Positions 34,837 to 44,652 of a stretch of DNA of 64,000 nucleotides are shown in pieces. This DNA comes from Ginsengibacter sp963792025 (GTDB lineage Bacteria; Bacteroidota; Bacteroidia; Chitinophagales; Chitinophagaceae). The DNA is taken from positions 248,001 to 312,000 of the forward strand of contig CAWBUS010000003.1 of NCBI GenBank assembly GCA_963792025.1. Reading direction: 5' to 3'. Each line of letters starts with the position of its first letter. The stretch's first letter is position 1. The notes under the pieces were generated by a model. It saw only the letters and a program-made list of their open reading frames with translations, was not told the origin of the DNA and did no database searches. Position numbers and translations under genes: made by a program.

Positions 34837-36453
34837 TCACTTAGAAATATTTTCATTTCCGGCATTGGCAAAAGTTATAAAACTGATGCTTAAAGCTGGC
34901 AGTGACATGTTGCCGGATTTTACAGTTTGTCCATTAATAGCGGGCAATTGATCATCTGCGGTTAAGTGCAAATCTTCGCCATTTAACTGAACGGATTTTC
35001 CCAACAATTCATTTGAGGTTAACGTGTATTGCTCTGCATCGGAAGGCAGGTTGATACCAGTAGTTTCTTTATTGGTATTGATTACTAACAGCGTGATGCC
35101 ACCTTTGTGTCCTTTCAAATTGTGTGCAAACAAATAGACACCTGCTCCCCCGTTTCCCGCTTCATACACTTCTGTGCCCATTAGTTTTGCCCACAGTAAG
35201 GCAGCCCAATAATTGGGTTTTGGCAAATGGGTATCCTGGTCAATGAGGCTATATTCACTTGCAGCCAGTGTATTATGCATTACTACCTTTACTCCTTTTT
35301 TAGCTAAAGAACCCAACTGGTATAAATAACGAAAACAATCTGTATAGGTAGCCGCAAATGGGTCGCCGCCTGCTGCTGCCTCGGCTGTTTCAGTTATCCA
35401 TAGCGGTTTGCCGGGATTGTATTTATCTCTTAGGCCGGTATAGTAATCGGCGACAGTATCTGTTCTACGCAGCCAGGAACCGGATAATGCATTTTCTGCT
35501 TTTATTGAAAGCGGGCCGTTTTTCATCATGCGCATGGAAACAGCTCCATAATAGTGATAACTGAAAACATCAAATACCGGTCTAGGATCTGCTTCCATCA
35601 AAGAGTCGGTTGGAAGAGTCTTCATTCCCATTTTTGTAAGGGATACGCCGGGAATGCCCTCTATAACAGACCCCGGCCCCAGCCGTAACATCCGGGGCAT
35701 TTCTTTTTGTGCCCAAATGGTAAAGCTGGCGATATCTTTTGCAAAGTTGCTGCTGTTATAGTTTTTATTGATTGCGCCTCCCATCTCTGGTATGGTGGGT
35801 TCATTAAAAAGTTCTGCTGCGGCAATATCCCCGCCAAGGCTTTTTGTATAGTTTACAATTTTCTGTGCTTCTTTAGGTGTCCACACTCCCCTATTATCCC
35901 GTACGCCATCAGATACGGCAAACGAGGTAACCAGTTTGGAATTCGTCGACTTTAAAAAATCGATTACCCCTTTCCATTGGCTTCGGGTCAGTACATTAAC
36001 AAAGCCGGCCGGCGCCGTTGTCATTTGAGGTTCATCATTATCCTGGAAGTAAACTGCATTGGCCCAGGTGCCACTTACACGCACATATGCCGGTGCAAGT
36101 CCTTTGGCTAAATTCAACAGTCTTTTATCGGCGAGGTTGATAGGTGCCAGTTTCCTGTATAGGTCGTCGTTCTTTTGAGCGATATCATGTGCTGACGTGT
36201 CATTTGAAGAACGCATGCTATCCATAAATCGATAAGGTTTCCAAAATCTGCCTCCGACAACTTCCACCATCTCCACATTATATGATTGATAGCGCTCATC
36301 CACATTTCCTATGTGCTTCATTTCTTTTGGATTAACTGATACTACGCCGGTGCCCGATTTATCATTATCCTTTGCTTTGTCACTTTCATAGCAGGCGCTT
36401 AAAATTATTATGGACGACAATGCCAGTGGCAATACAATTTTTAAGGATTTCAT
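34837..36453 (-). CDS. Secreted GH79-like glycoside hydrolase
   Basis: A 538-residue lipoprotein from ATG 36451-36453 (signal ALSSIIILSAC). Heparanase/beta-glucuronidase-like TIM barrel of family GH79: PAYVRVSGTWANAVYF at about 121-136, acid/base ELFNEP (N217, E218), and the nucleophile in WITETAEAAAGGDPF (E355), matching WFGETSSAYGGGAP of heparanase. Then a beta-sandwich end domain (ITLLVINTNKETTGINLP... LPALSISFITF). Predicted to cleave beta-glucuronide or related glycosides from plant or proteoglycan polysaccharides. Length fits the family. No neighbour co-transcribed. Confidence 0.85.
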   Translation of the reverse strand: MKSLKIVLPLALSSIIILSACYESDKAKDNDKSGTGVVSVNPKEMKHIGNVDERYQSYNVEMVEVVGGRFWKPYRFMDSMRSSNDTSAHDIAQKNDDLYRKLAPINLADKRLLNLAKGLAPAYVRVSGTWANAVYFQDNDEPQMTTAPAGFVNVLTRSQWKGVIDFLKSTNSKLVTSFAVSDGVRDNRGVWTPKEAQKIVNYTKSLGGDIAAAELFNEPTIPEMGGAINKNYNSSNFAKDIASFTIWAQKEMPRMLRLGPGSVIEGIPGVSLTKMGMKTLPTDSLMEADPRPVFDVFSYHYYGAVSMRMMKNGPLSIKAENALSGSWLRRTDTVADYYTGLRDKYNPGKPLWITETAEAAAGGDPFAATYTDCFRYLYQLGSLAKKGVKVVMHNTLAASEYSLIDQDTHLPKPNYWAALLWAKLMGTEVYEAGNGGAGVYLFAHNLKGHKGGITLLVINTNKETTGINLPSDAEQYTLTSNELLGKSVQLNGEDLHLTADDQLPAINGQTVKSGNMSLPALSISFITFANAGNENISK

Positions 36454-36692
36454 ATTTCTAATCAAATTTTTATGGCGAAAAGTTATATTGAAAGTAAAGC
36501 ATTTATTCATTGCTTCATCCAAATTCCAGAACTTGTTATATACCATTAGCGCCAGTATATAAGCCATTATGGATTTTTCACAAATTTCTATCTAAGAAAG
36601 TATGGAACCACCAATGCCAATTTTTTTACGATTCGGGTTACCGGTTGGTACCTTAAGAAAACAAATAATAACTGTTGCGTTATAAAGTACAC

Positions 36693-36845
36693 ATGGGAAA
36701 GAATACGACTTATGGTGAATACATAAAGCTCATAAACTATAGGACGATTGATGATCATGGAAGATATGCCGAATGGAAAGACAATTTCTATCTATTACCC
36801 GAAGATGATTTAATTAATGGAGTTGCTCACGCTAATCACTATTGA
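36693..36845 (+). CDS. Possible 50-residue small protein
   Basis: Open frame ATG 36693 to TGA 36845 encoding a polar peptide (MGKNTTYGEYIKLINYRTIDDHGRY...NFYLLPEDDLINGVAHANHY). No family recognised; might be a gene remnant. The remaining sequence of the gap 36454-36932 shows nothing else. Confidence 0.3.
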   Translation: MGKNTTYGEYIKLINYRTIDDHGRYAEWKDNFYLLPEDDLINGVAHANHY

Positions 36846-36932
36846 ATACTCTTAGAAATCACTCAACGCTGTACGCAGAAAGGCCAGAGAATAGCGCACA
36901 CTTACGGCGTTGCCTACACGACGTTTGAATAA

Positions 36933-37421
36933 TCAAATTAATCCTACCGACGAAATTACTATTGCGGCGATTAATAAGAGAAGCGCAAAAGTAATTAATG
37001 CCCCAAGTCCCAGTGCCTTGCCCGTTCTGGCCTTGCCCATTTGCGAAGTTTTATTTCGAACAGCGCTGCCACCTGTTATCATTGCAGCAATCCCGCTGGG
37101 AATAGATAATAGAATAACATACGGAACGAAAAGGCCTAATAAGAGAAAGCCGCATGAAAAGATACCTAATAGAAGAGAAGTGGAGGCCAGTTTATCTGCA
37201 TTTACGCCATGAGCCGACTTATATTTTTTCATCAATATTCTGAGCGCCCAGCGTTGAAAAAAATTAAGTTTGTGTGCTTTGGTTGAATGAACGGCGCCGG
37301 AATTTGATATTCCTTCAATTGGAGCAGGGGCCACAGGACTGCTTGTATTTTGAATGGAAACTGCAGACGTTAATAAAACAGCCAGGCTTAATAAAAATAA
37401 AAATTTAAATGGAAGTCTCAT
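36933..37421 (-). CDS. DUF4190-like membrane protein
   Basis: A 162-residue protein with a signal-like N-terminus (RLPFKFLFLLSLAVLLTSAVS) and two close membrane helices at about 79-118 and 134-162 with a small-residue hinge (SIPSGIAAMITGGSAVRNK). The pattern LGIFSCGFLLLGLFVPYVILLSIPSGIAA resembles DUF4190/Bacteroidota membrane proteins with a conserved basic stretch before the helices. Function unknown. Isolated unit. Confidence 0.65.
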   Translation of the reverse strand: MRLPFKFLFLLSLAVLLTSAVSIQNTSSPVAPAPIEGISNSGAVHSTKAHKLNFFQRWALRILMKKYKSAHGVNADKLASTSLLLGIFSCGFLLLGLFVPYVILLSIPSGIAAMITGGSAVRNKTSQMGKARTGKALGLGALITFALLLLIAAIVISSVGLI

Positions 37422-37626
37422 AGATTGAAGTTTTGCTTTTGGTAAAAATTACTTGACGAATATAAAGCAAAAGGATGACAATAAATTTACAAGCGGGTAA
37501 CTCGTCCTCAAATCGTTTGGGATACATGGGTAGTATTATAGCGATTCCAATTCCGTAATAGCAGGTAACATTGTATAACGTGGGTTCATCGGATCATACC
37601 CGGCCTTAACATTAAATCGAAAACGA

Positions 37627-38430
37627 TTATTTAGGTGTTAGCCCGGGTGCCTTTTTTATTATAACTACTGGTAAAAACCTATTGAGCCATAAAGCGATCC
37701 TCTCACCACCGAATTTCCCAATATAAGATTCATAGGCTCCTTTCGAAATGGCCTTCAATATTTGTTTAGCTGCCTCATCGGCTGGAAGGCCTGATGCAAT
37801 ATTTTGCCCTACAGTGCCCAGGGGCTTTCCATCTTTGGTAACGGCATTCCGTGTAACATTGGTTTGAATATAACCGGGAGTTAACAAGGTTACTTTAATA
37901 TTCATAGGCGAAACTTCAGCACGCAGGCAATCGAAGTAACCGTGCAATGCATGCTTGGCTGCTGCATAAGCAGATCGCATCGGCGTTCCGATCTTACCCA
38001 TTACACTGCTCATCACTACAAAATGCCCGCTTTTTCTTTCCACGAAATGAGGCAACAATGCTTTTGTTATAATTATGTAACTGAAATAATCCAGTTCCAT
38101 TACTTTGCGGTGTACCGCGATGTCTGTTTCCGCTACCAGCGAACGCTGGGAAATGCCGCCATTGTGTATCATTATATCGATGTGCCCAAAGCAGGCAATA
38201 GCCTCCGCCGTTTTGCCCTCTAACGAAGAAGCATCTAAAAGGTCAAGAGGGAGTACCATTGCCATTTCTGTATTACTGCACGCATTACGCACCCGTTCCA
38301 GTTCTTCCAGGCGCCGGCTCGATAAAATCAGCTTCGCTCCCGCAGAAGAAAAAGCATATGCTAATGCCTCGCCGATGCCGGAGGAGGCACCTGTAATCCA
38401 TATAACTTTACCTTTGAAATTTTCAGACAT
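37627..38430 (-). CDS. Short-chain dehydrogenase/reductase
   Basis: A classical SDR of 267 residues from ATG 38428-38430 (a longer open frame upstream has no SDR character). NAD(P)-binding motif TGASSGIG (13-20), NAG equivalent IHNGG (89-92), catalytic Ser 141/142 with Y155 and K159 (SSVMGKIGTPMRSAYAAAKHAL). The R39/R40 pair after beta 2 favours NADP(H). The C-terminal extension (about 245-267) is hydrophobic and may anchor the protein. Substrate unknown; could be a steroid- or sphingolipid-like reductase typical of Bacteroidota, but no evidence here decides it. Confidence 0.88.
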   Translation of the reverse strand: MSENFKGKVIWITGASSGIGEALAYAFSSAGAKLILSSRRLEELERVRNACSNTEMAMVLPLDLLDASSLEGKTAEAIACFGHIDIMIHNGGISQRSLVAETDIAVHRKVMELDYFSYIIITKALLPHFVERKSGHFVVMSSVMGKIGTPMRSAYAAAKHALHGYFDCLRAEVSPMNIKVTLLTPGYIQTNVTRNAVTKDGKPLGTVGQNIASGLPADEAAKQILKAISKGAYESYIGKFGGERIALWLNRFLPVVIIKKAPGLTPK

Positions 38431-38726
38431 TCCTTTTTTTAAATGCAAATTACAAAAGGCGAATAGCATTACAAGAACCATCTTGTTCTTGCAGCGTTCT
38501 TTGCCTAAAATAGTGATGGCGATGTTACAAGGGCATTGCAGATTTTCTTCAATTAAATCTTCCAAATGAAAATCACTTCCCTGAAACCGGGATCCCGCAA
38601 GTTCTTATACAAATTTCAAACCCGGGTGCACGGATCACTTTCCATGAGCGGTTACTAAAAGCCCGTTAGGATTTACTAATTTTATTGTATCCAAAATTTT
38701 ATTTAAACAATTAAAAATTTGATACA

Positions 38727-39266
38727 ATGAAAAAAGGTATGATTACAAGAGGACTTATTTTGACATTGGTTGGAATACTGATGTCTTCACTAATCTGGGC
38801 CCAGGGGGATAAATCAAAACGCCCAAGTCCACCTGCAACAGCCACCGGCAATGTGGCAGGAGCAACCATCACAATTAATTACAGTAGCCCGGCTGTTAAA
38901 GGAAGAAAGATATGGGGAGGCCTGGTTCCTTACGACAAGGTTTGGAGAGCAGGGGCGAATGAGGCAACCATTTTTGAAACCAATAAAGATATTAAGGTGG
39001 AAGGCAAATCATTACCAGCCGGAAAATATAGCCTGTATGCTATACCCGGGGAAAAGCAATGGATTTTCATTTTTAATTCAAAAACCGGTCAGTGGGGAAT
39101 TAAAATGGACGGAAGTACTACTGAAGATCCTGCTAACGATGTAATACGTGTAACAGTGAAGCCCATGAAATCAAGTGCTTTCAATGAGCGCATGAAATAC
39201 GTAATTGATAAAAGTGGCTTTGCCCTGGAATGGGAAAATCTGAAAGTGCCCGTTTCAATTAAATAA
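38727..39266 (+). CDS. DUF2911 secreted protein
   Basis: A 179-residue exported protein (signal peptide about 7-26) with the DUF2911 domain: ITINYSSPAVKGRKIWGGLVPYDKVWRAGANEATIFETNKDIKVEGKSLPAGKYSLYAIPGEKQWIFIFNSK. DUF2911 is common in Bacteroidota; function unknown, sometimes annotated as asparagine synthetase B in error. Isolated, followed by a gene-free stretch (39267-39577). Confidence 0.88.
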   Translation: MKKGMITRGLILTLVGILMSSLIWAQGDKSKRPSPPATATGNVAGATITINYSSPAVKGRKIWGGLVPYDKVWRAGANEATIFETNKDIKVEGKSLPAGKYSLYAIPGEKQWIFIFNSKTGQWGIKMDGSTTEDPANDVIRVTVKPMKSSAFNERMKYVIDKSGFALEWENLKVPVSIK

Positions 39267-39577
39267 ATTTCTGTTGCACGTGGTGATCAATATGATGGTG
39301 CTGTTTGGCGCCCCATATTTTCACAAGCAATCATCTTCCTCCCGCAGCAAGGGCCTCTTTTCAGAAAATTGCCTCCACATTTCAGAAGGGAAGGCCCTCA
39401 TTTGCTCAAATGGCTTTTACAAATTTGAAGACTGCTTTCTCTTTTGAATAAAGTTCGTTTAGGCCTTTGCGTTATGAGTGAAAAGGAATTCCAATTGTTC
39501 CGCAATGTTTAAATAAAATCAAAGCTACTTCAACCTATGTAAGATATTTTCCCGGAAATTTATGGGCAATTATAAAA

Positions 39578-39766
39578 CTAACGTTGTAGTAACCGGCCGG
39601 GCAACATAATGATGCTTTTCAGTAAACTAAAAACTCCGTCCACGGCTATCCCAACTAACCTAAATGGTAAAGTGAGTATCCAAACAACGGGATAAAGCAC
39701 CAGCGCCAGGATCGCCAACGGCCAGCAAAGTACAAATAAGATAAGCCACGCAATAAATGTAAACAT
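39578..39766 (-). CDS. Small membrane protein
   Basis: A 62-residue hydrophobic protein (FTFIAWLILFVLCWPLAILALVLYPVVWILTLPFRLVGIAVDGVFSLLKSIIMLPGRLLQR): two to three membrane passes with a conserved proline/arginine pattern that recurs as a small conserved protein in Chitinophagaceae by my recollection. Function unknown. The flanking stretches 39267-39577 and 39767-40081 have no other gene. Confidence 0.65.
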   Translation of the reverse strand: MFTFIAWLILFVLCWPLAILALVLYPVVWILTLPFRLVGIAVDGVFSLLKSIIMLPGRLLQR

Positions 39767-40081
39767 GGCATAAAGATAATCACTGGATGAAAGTCGCCAA
39801 CATGATTTTTATGAACGGCAAAATCCCGGAAGTAATAACGTTTGAAGATGTATAATTCTATTGTAGGCTATCTCTTATTCTCGGCAATATCGTGCAATCG
39901 GTGAATAATATGCTTCCATATGAATTTCATTAAAATATATCCGGTGATTTTAAATTTGTCTTCATATCTTTTCATTAATATTTTTCGTAAAACAAAAGGG
40001 CTGCTGTACTTTTTTCACGATTGCTGATCATACTTTCTTTCATTGAAAAGTATGCTTTCTTAAAATAATTAATAAATATTT

Positions 40082-41464
40082 ATGCCGAAAAAATCAACGG
40101 AAAAGTCAAGGAGGTCATTCATCTCGAAGGTGGCTAAAGGAGTAATTGGAGCAACGATAATGCCCTCCATTATTACCGCCAAAGACAGGCAACGCAACCT
40201 GGTAGCATTAACGAGATCACAGCAAAATTTCAGCGCCAACGACCAGGTGCAGGTAGCATTGATTGGAGCAGGGGGTATGGGTACCGCAGATACCAACACC
40301 TGCATTACCGTGCCCGGAGTGAAGTTGGTGGCCGTTTGCGACTTGTATGACGGCAGGCTGGCCGATGCAAAAAAGCGCTGGTCAAATGATCTTTATACGA
40401 CCCGAGATTACCTTGAAATTTTGGAAAGAAAAGATGTTGATGCCGTTATTATTGCAACACCGGATCACTGGCATAAAGATATTTCTGTAGCTGCCATGAA
40501 TAAAGGAAAGCATGTTTATTGCGAAAAACCAATGGTGCACGATGTTACAGAAGGACCTGCTGTAATTGATGCACAGAAAAAAAACAAAGTGGTGTTCCAG
40601 GTGGGCAGCCAGGGCATGAGTTCACTCGGCAATGAAAAAGCAAAACAATTATTGAAAGACGGCGCCATTGGCCAGCTAAATTATGCAGAAGCTTTTTATG
40701 CACGCATGTCGCCGGAAGGTGCATGGCAGTACACCATCCCCGCAGATGCTTCACCGGCAACAGTTGATTGGGATAGATATATAGCCAACACTACCAAAAG
40801 GCCTTTTGATAAAACACGATTTTTTCGCTGGAGAAATTACCGCGATTACGGTACCGGCGTTTCAGGCGATTTGTTTGTACACTTATTTTCAAGTCTTCAT
40901 TTTGTTACAGGCTCTCTTGGCCCCAATAAGATTATGGCTACAGGTGGCTTGCGTTATTGGAAAGATGGAAGAGAAGTTCCTGATATTATGTTGGGAATGT
41001 TTGATTATCCTGACACTAAAATCCATCCCCCATTCAATCTTTCATTGCGTGTAAACTTTGTTGATGGCACAGGCGGTACCAACTACCTGAGGATGGTAGG
41101 GAGCGAAGGCGCTATGACGGTAGAGTGGGATAAAGTGACTTTATTTAAAAACAGGAATATTATTGATGCTACTGACCCCTTATTAAAATCCAGAAATACA
41201 GGTGGAGGTAAAGAATATATATATGACCGCAAATCTATGCTGCCTCCGGAAAAGCTTGAATACACAGCCGAAGAAGGATATAAAGGTGCTCATTTCGATC
41301 ACCATTACAACTGGATCAATGCGATAAGAAACAACGGCGAAGTGGTGGAGAACCCGTTGTTTGGATATCGTGCCGCAGCTCCCGCATTATTGTGTAATGA
41401 TAGTTATTTTAATAATTCCATTATGCATTGGGATCCTGAAACCCTTAAGGTGGTAAATAAATGA
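40082..41464 (+). CDS. Gfo/Idh/MocA-family oxidoreductase, Tat-exported
   Basis: A 460-residue oxidoreductase. The N-terminus has a twin-arginine signal (SRRSFISKVAKG, R10-R11), so it is probably exported folded with NAD(P) already bound. Rossmann motif GAGGMG (62-67), EKP at 148-150 (VYCEKPMVHD), DHWH (128-131) and the second domain with HYNWINAIRNN. It belongs to the branch found with 3-keto-glycoside or sugar-acid catabolism in Bacteroidota, alongside PVC-type dehydrogenase and ThuA genes, as in this region. Substrate unknown. Confidence 0.9.
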   Translation: MPKKSTEKSRRSFISKVAKGVIGATIMPSIITAKDRQRNLVALTRSQQNFSANDQVQVALIGAGGMGTADTNTCITVPGVKLVAVCDLYDGRLADAKKRWSNDLYTTRDYLEILERKDVDAVIIATPDHWHKDISVAAMNKGKHVYCEKPMVHDVTEGPAVIDAQKKNKVVFQVGSQGMSSLGNEKAKQLLKDGAIGQLNYAEAFYARMSPEGAWQYTIPADASPATVDWDRYIANTTKRPFDKTRFFRWRNYRDYGTGVSGDLFVHLFSSLHFVTGSLGPNKIMATGGLRYWKDGREVPDIMLGMFDYPDTKIHPPFNLSLRVNFVDGTGGTNYLRMVGSEGAMTVEWDKVTLFKNRNIIDATDPLLKSRNTGGGKEYIYDRKSMLPPEKLEYTAEEGYKGAHFDHHYNWINAIRNNGEVVENPLFGYRAAAPALLCNDSYFNNSIMHWDPETLKVVNK

Positions 41465-41669
41465 TGTAACGGATCAGTGAAGTGATACACTAACGATAAC
41501 GCGTAGTTGAAGAATAATGTTAAATCTGTTGAAAAATAAAACAACGTTTTTAAATTATAATCGAAAGATTCACGTTTAACATTTACGCGGCATTTAATTG
41601 CTGCATGCAACATTGCATATCGTGTTTGCCAGAATTTACGGGTAGTTACTAGTTGACCTGTCGTTAGGA

Positions 41670-42200
41670 TTATTTTACGCCATTATTATCATCCCACCAG
41701 CCTTTCATCTTTCTTATATAAATGATCTGCCCGGTATGGTAGGCATTATGCGTACCGATATGCGCCAGCGTGGAATACCATTTTTCTAATTTAGTATCAT
41801 CGGCATTTGTAACTGCAACTTCCAACGCCGTTAGCACACTATCTAAAGATTGAACCGTGGTTTTCCAACTGGCATCTGTTACAGGGCTAAATGTTTCTTT
41901 GTTGTCCCCATTAAAGGCGTCCTGTTTTTTACCAACAAATTTGTCAAGCATTTGCTTGTCCCAAAAAATGAGATGAGTGGTAAGTTGCGCAATAGAATGA
42001 TTGCCGCTACTATCTTTCCAGTTGGCCTGTTGTGCTGTAAGCCCTGCAACGGCTGTGGATGGCGGAACAAACCAGTCTTTCACATTATGGGTAGTCCGGA
42101 GTTGCTCTAATACTATCGACCGAAGCGTTGGCGTAGAATCCTTTTGTGCCTGGGACCTATAGATAGTCAAGCTAAAAAATAAACATAAAAGACATTTCAT
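41670..42200 (-). CDS. DinB-family protein, secreted
   Basis: A 176-residue protein with a short signal peptide (KCLLCLFFSLTIYRSQA). The DinB four-helix bundle shows VKDWFVPPSTAVAGLTAQQANW, HSIAQLTTHLIFWDKQML with metal-ligand candidate His, and THNAYHTGQIIYIRKMKG with the HXXXH-type second and third ligands. DinB proteins bind a divalent metal and often catalyse thiol transfer (bacillithiol-type). Export of a DinB protein is less usual. Alone in its unit. Confidence 0.8.
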   Translation of the reverse strand: MKCLLCLFFSLTIYRSQAQKDSTPTLRSIVLEQLRTTHNVKDWFVPPSTAVAGLTAQQANWKDSSGNHSIAQLTTHLIFWDKQMLDKFVGKKQDAFNGDNKETFSPVTDASWKTTVQSLDSVLTALEVAVTNADDTKLEKWYSTLAHIGTHNAYHTGQIIYIRKMKGWWDDNNGVK

Positions 42201-42610
42201 ACAATCGGTTTTTGGATGCTGAAATTATTCAAAATAAATTGTACAGTTACCAAATCGATCCTGATTTACATAAGCGGCAAAACCGGCAGCAATAAAAATT
42301 AAAACTAATCTTTAATCGTTACCGCCTGTGGCCGCCAGAAGCCTTCAAAAATAAGATTTATAACTCCTTTATCCAACCTAGTTTTCTTATTAATACCAAC
42401 TTCGTTTATGCATTAAAGTTATACGGTTATGTTGTCACATTTTGGAACAATGCAGGTTTAAATTCGCCAGAACTCCAATTTTAACCGGTGATCATTCGCC
42501 TGTAATCCTCATTTATTACCACTCACCAAAACCAATGATTGGTTCTGTTCTTCATTTCCTAATTTTCATTATAACGCATTGGCGTATTCATGCAAAAAAT
42601 AAAAATCTTT

Positions 42611-42931
42611 ATGGCACAATATTTTATTAAGCTGCCAAACAACAGGCAGGGAAATGTGAAAACAGGAATCAGGAAAAAGGATAAAAAGAAGTTTATGGAC
42701 CTGTTTTTTTCTAAAGGGAAATTGAATACTGAAGAAAAAATTGCTTACATAGTAGAAGTGGATCCGGTTTATGATATAAGCGAATACCGTCTTCTAAAAA
42801 CAAAGGAAGGAACATGGCTGAACGAAGGAGAAGACAAGTGGTTGCGTCATGGAGAAACTGCTTTCAATTCGGCAATTAAAAAAGCTATTGATGATCATGA
42901 AAAGCTAAACGGAAAACCTCATCTTGTTTGA
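42611..42931 (+). CDS. Hypothetical cytoplasmic protein
   Basis: A 106-residue protein from ATG 42611 (an upstream in-frame ATG at 42590 would add 7 residues). Lys/Glu-rich, no signal; YFIKLPNNRQGNVKTGIRKKDKKKFMDLFFSKGKLN then YRLLKTKEGTWLNEGED near the end. Family not recognised. It lies before the GH20 gene on the opposite strand; the gap 42201-42610 has no other gene. Confidence 0.5.
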   Translation: MAQYFIKLPNNRQGNVKTGIRKKDKKKFMDLFFSKGKLNTEEKIAYIVEVDPVYDISEYRLLKTKEGTWLNEGEDKWLRHGETAFNSAIKKAIDDHEKLNGKPHLV

Positions 42932-42973
42932 AACATCTTGGGGCGTCTTCAGCACATTCAAACGTTGTCTTTT

Positions 42974-44527
42974 CTATTTCTGTATCCTTGCCAGCCGCTT
43001 ATAAAGCAAATTAATTTTACTATCCCGTAGACTATTTTCCTCTTCCAACTGCCCCATATAGAGCGTATTTTTATTCAGGTCGATAAATCGTTGATCAATC
43101 TTTTTTGAATCTGCCAGCAATTGCTTTAATTGCTGTAAAACAGCAGGAATGCCGGCAGTGCTGAAGGAAGGCATATTAACGTGCTTTTCAATTTTTTGAT
43201 AAGTTAGATAGAGCATTCGTATATCGGCCATCAAACGATAGTGTTCAAATTCCTCTTTATTTTTCGTCGGTTGTAATTCATATAAAGTTTTTACAGCTAC
43301 AGCCTGGCTGTCCGTCAATTGCTGCACCGTCATTGGTAATGGAGCAATTACTTCTCCCTGTTTTACTTCATAGGGAGTTGTCGTGAGGGCTTTCCAGAAT
43401 GAAGCTGACTGTTGCGAATCAAATCCATATTGCTGTTTACTATAGGCGCCGACGAAAGCTGGGATATCAAGAGGCTCATCCGATCGCAAACTTTGCGTAT
43501 AGGCCTTAAGCAGCATGTTGAAACCTGTTATCGGGTACACGTGCCTGATAGCATAGAGATCTATAATATCATCAGAGGTTTCAAAAACAGGAGAATACTG
43601 GCCTGAAGTTGACCACGACGTCATGATCATTCCCTCGTATCCCAACTTCCTGCAGGCGGGAATAAAATCGCGGATGTTTTTAAAATGTTTCTCCCATTCC
43701 GTTAGAAAATAATTATCAGGGTGGCTGCGAAGTGCCGGTGCGCCCCATACTTCAAATCCTGCCTGCATCAGCTTTTCGTGCTCGCCAAAGTTATTCATAT
43801 CCCAGCCGTAGTTCCAGTCTATAAAAACAGTTTGCTTTGGCAAAAGCTTTAAAGCATCGGGATGTTTCAATGCAATGTCGGCCCACAGGACCGGAATTTT
43901 TCCGAGGCTGATTACTATATCGCATAACATTTTGATATGATCGATATACAATTTTGAAGTGCCTTCTATTGCTGCTTTCTTTCTGCATTTTTCACAATGA
44001 CCCAGCAAATACGTTTCATCGCCGCCGATATGAAAATATTTTGAAGGATGCGTTGCAGCAAGCTCCGTAAAGAGATCAGTAAACAATTTTTTATTGCCTT
44101 CCACTTCCAAAGGGCACACCTGCGAATAATCCTTTTGGTCTTCCCGCAAATCTTTGTATCGTTCGTTCCTAAGGATGTATTCCACGTGCCCAAAACTTTG
44201 CTGCAACGGAATCACATCAATACCAAGCTTGCCGCAATAACTAACAAATGATTTGATTTCATCTTTAGTATATGCATACCTGTTAGGTATCATCGGGTGA
44301 GTCTCAAACGGGTAAGTACCCTCCCACTCCGTTATTAGTGTATTGATCCCCGATTCACTAAGTGTTTTTGCAAATTTCTTTAAAGCATCCATCTTAATAA
44401 CCTGTATCCTTAAATCGAGATGAAAACCTTTCACAACAAAATCTTTGTTTTGTGCGCATGCCGTTTGAATACATAAAAATGAAAATGAAAAAAGAAGGAG
44501 TAAAAAAATCCGGCGTATTTTTTTCAT
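42974..44527 (-). CDS. GH20 beta-N-acetylhexosaminidase-like enzyme
   Basis: A 517-residue secreted enzyme from ATG 44525-44527 (signal IFLLLLFSFSFLCIQTACA). GH20 TIM barrel: KGFHLDLRIQVIKMDALKKFAKTLSESGINTLITEW, EIKSFVSYCGKLGIDVIPLQQSFGHVEYILR, and the catalytic HIGGDE with D170-E171 (polariser/acid pair); WADIALKHP, VFIDWNYGWD and MTSWSTSG correspond to later barrel strands. No N-terminal DUF4838-like or GH20b domain is obvious. Likely substrates are chitooligosaccharides or GlcNAc-containing glycans. Divergently transcribed from the SGNH hydrolase gene. Confidence 0.85.
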   Translation of the reverse strand: MKKIRRIFLLLLFSFSFLCIQTACAQNKDFVVKGFHLDLRIQVIKMDALKKFAKTLSESGINTLITEWEGTYPFETHPMIPNRYAYTKDEIKSFVSYCGKLGIDVIPLQQSFGHVEYILRNERYKDLREDQKDYSQVCPLEVEGNKKLFTDLFTELAATHPSKYFHIGGDETYLLGHCEKCRKKAAIEGTSKLYIDHIKMLCDIVISLGKIPVLWADIALKHPDALKLLPKQTVFIDWNYGWDMNNFGEHEKLMQAGFEVWGAPALRSHPDNYFLTEWEKHFKNIRDFIPACRKLGYEGMIMTSWSTSGQYSPVFETSDDIIDLYAIRHVYPITGFNMLLKAYTQSLRSDEPLDIPAFVGAYSKQQYGFDSQQSASFWKALTTTPYEVKQGEVIAPLPMTVQQLTDSQAVAVKTLYELQPTKNKEEFEHYRLMADIRMLYLTYQKIEKHVNMPSFSTAGIPAVLQQLKQLLADSKKIDQRFIDLNKNTLYMGQLEEENSLRDSKINLLYKRLARIQK

Positions 44528-44652
44528 GTAGTTGTGGTTATTATTTTCAGAATATTCTAAGATAAGGATTAAGTATCCACTTCCCATCCAAATTTTTTGC
44601 ATTCGATTTATCATTTCGCCATTTAACTTTGGTATTGCATAAAATCGGTTAC

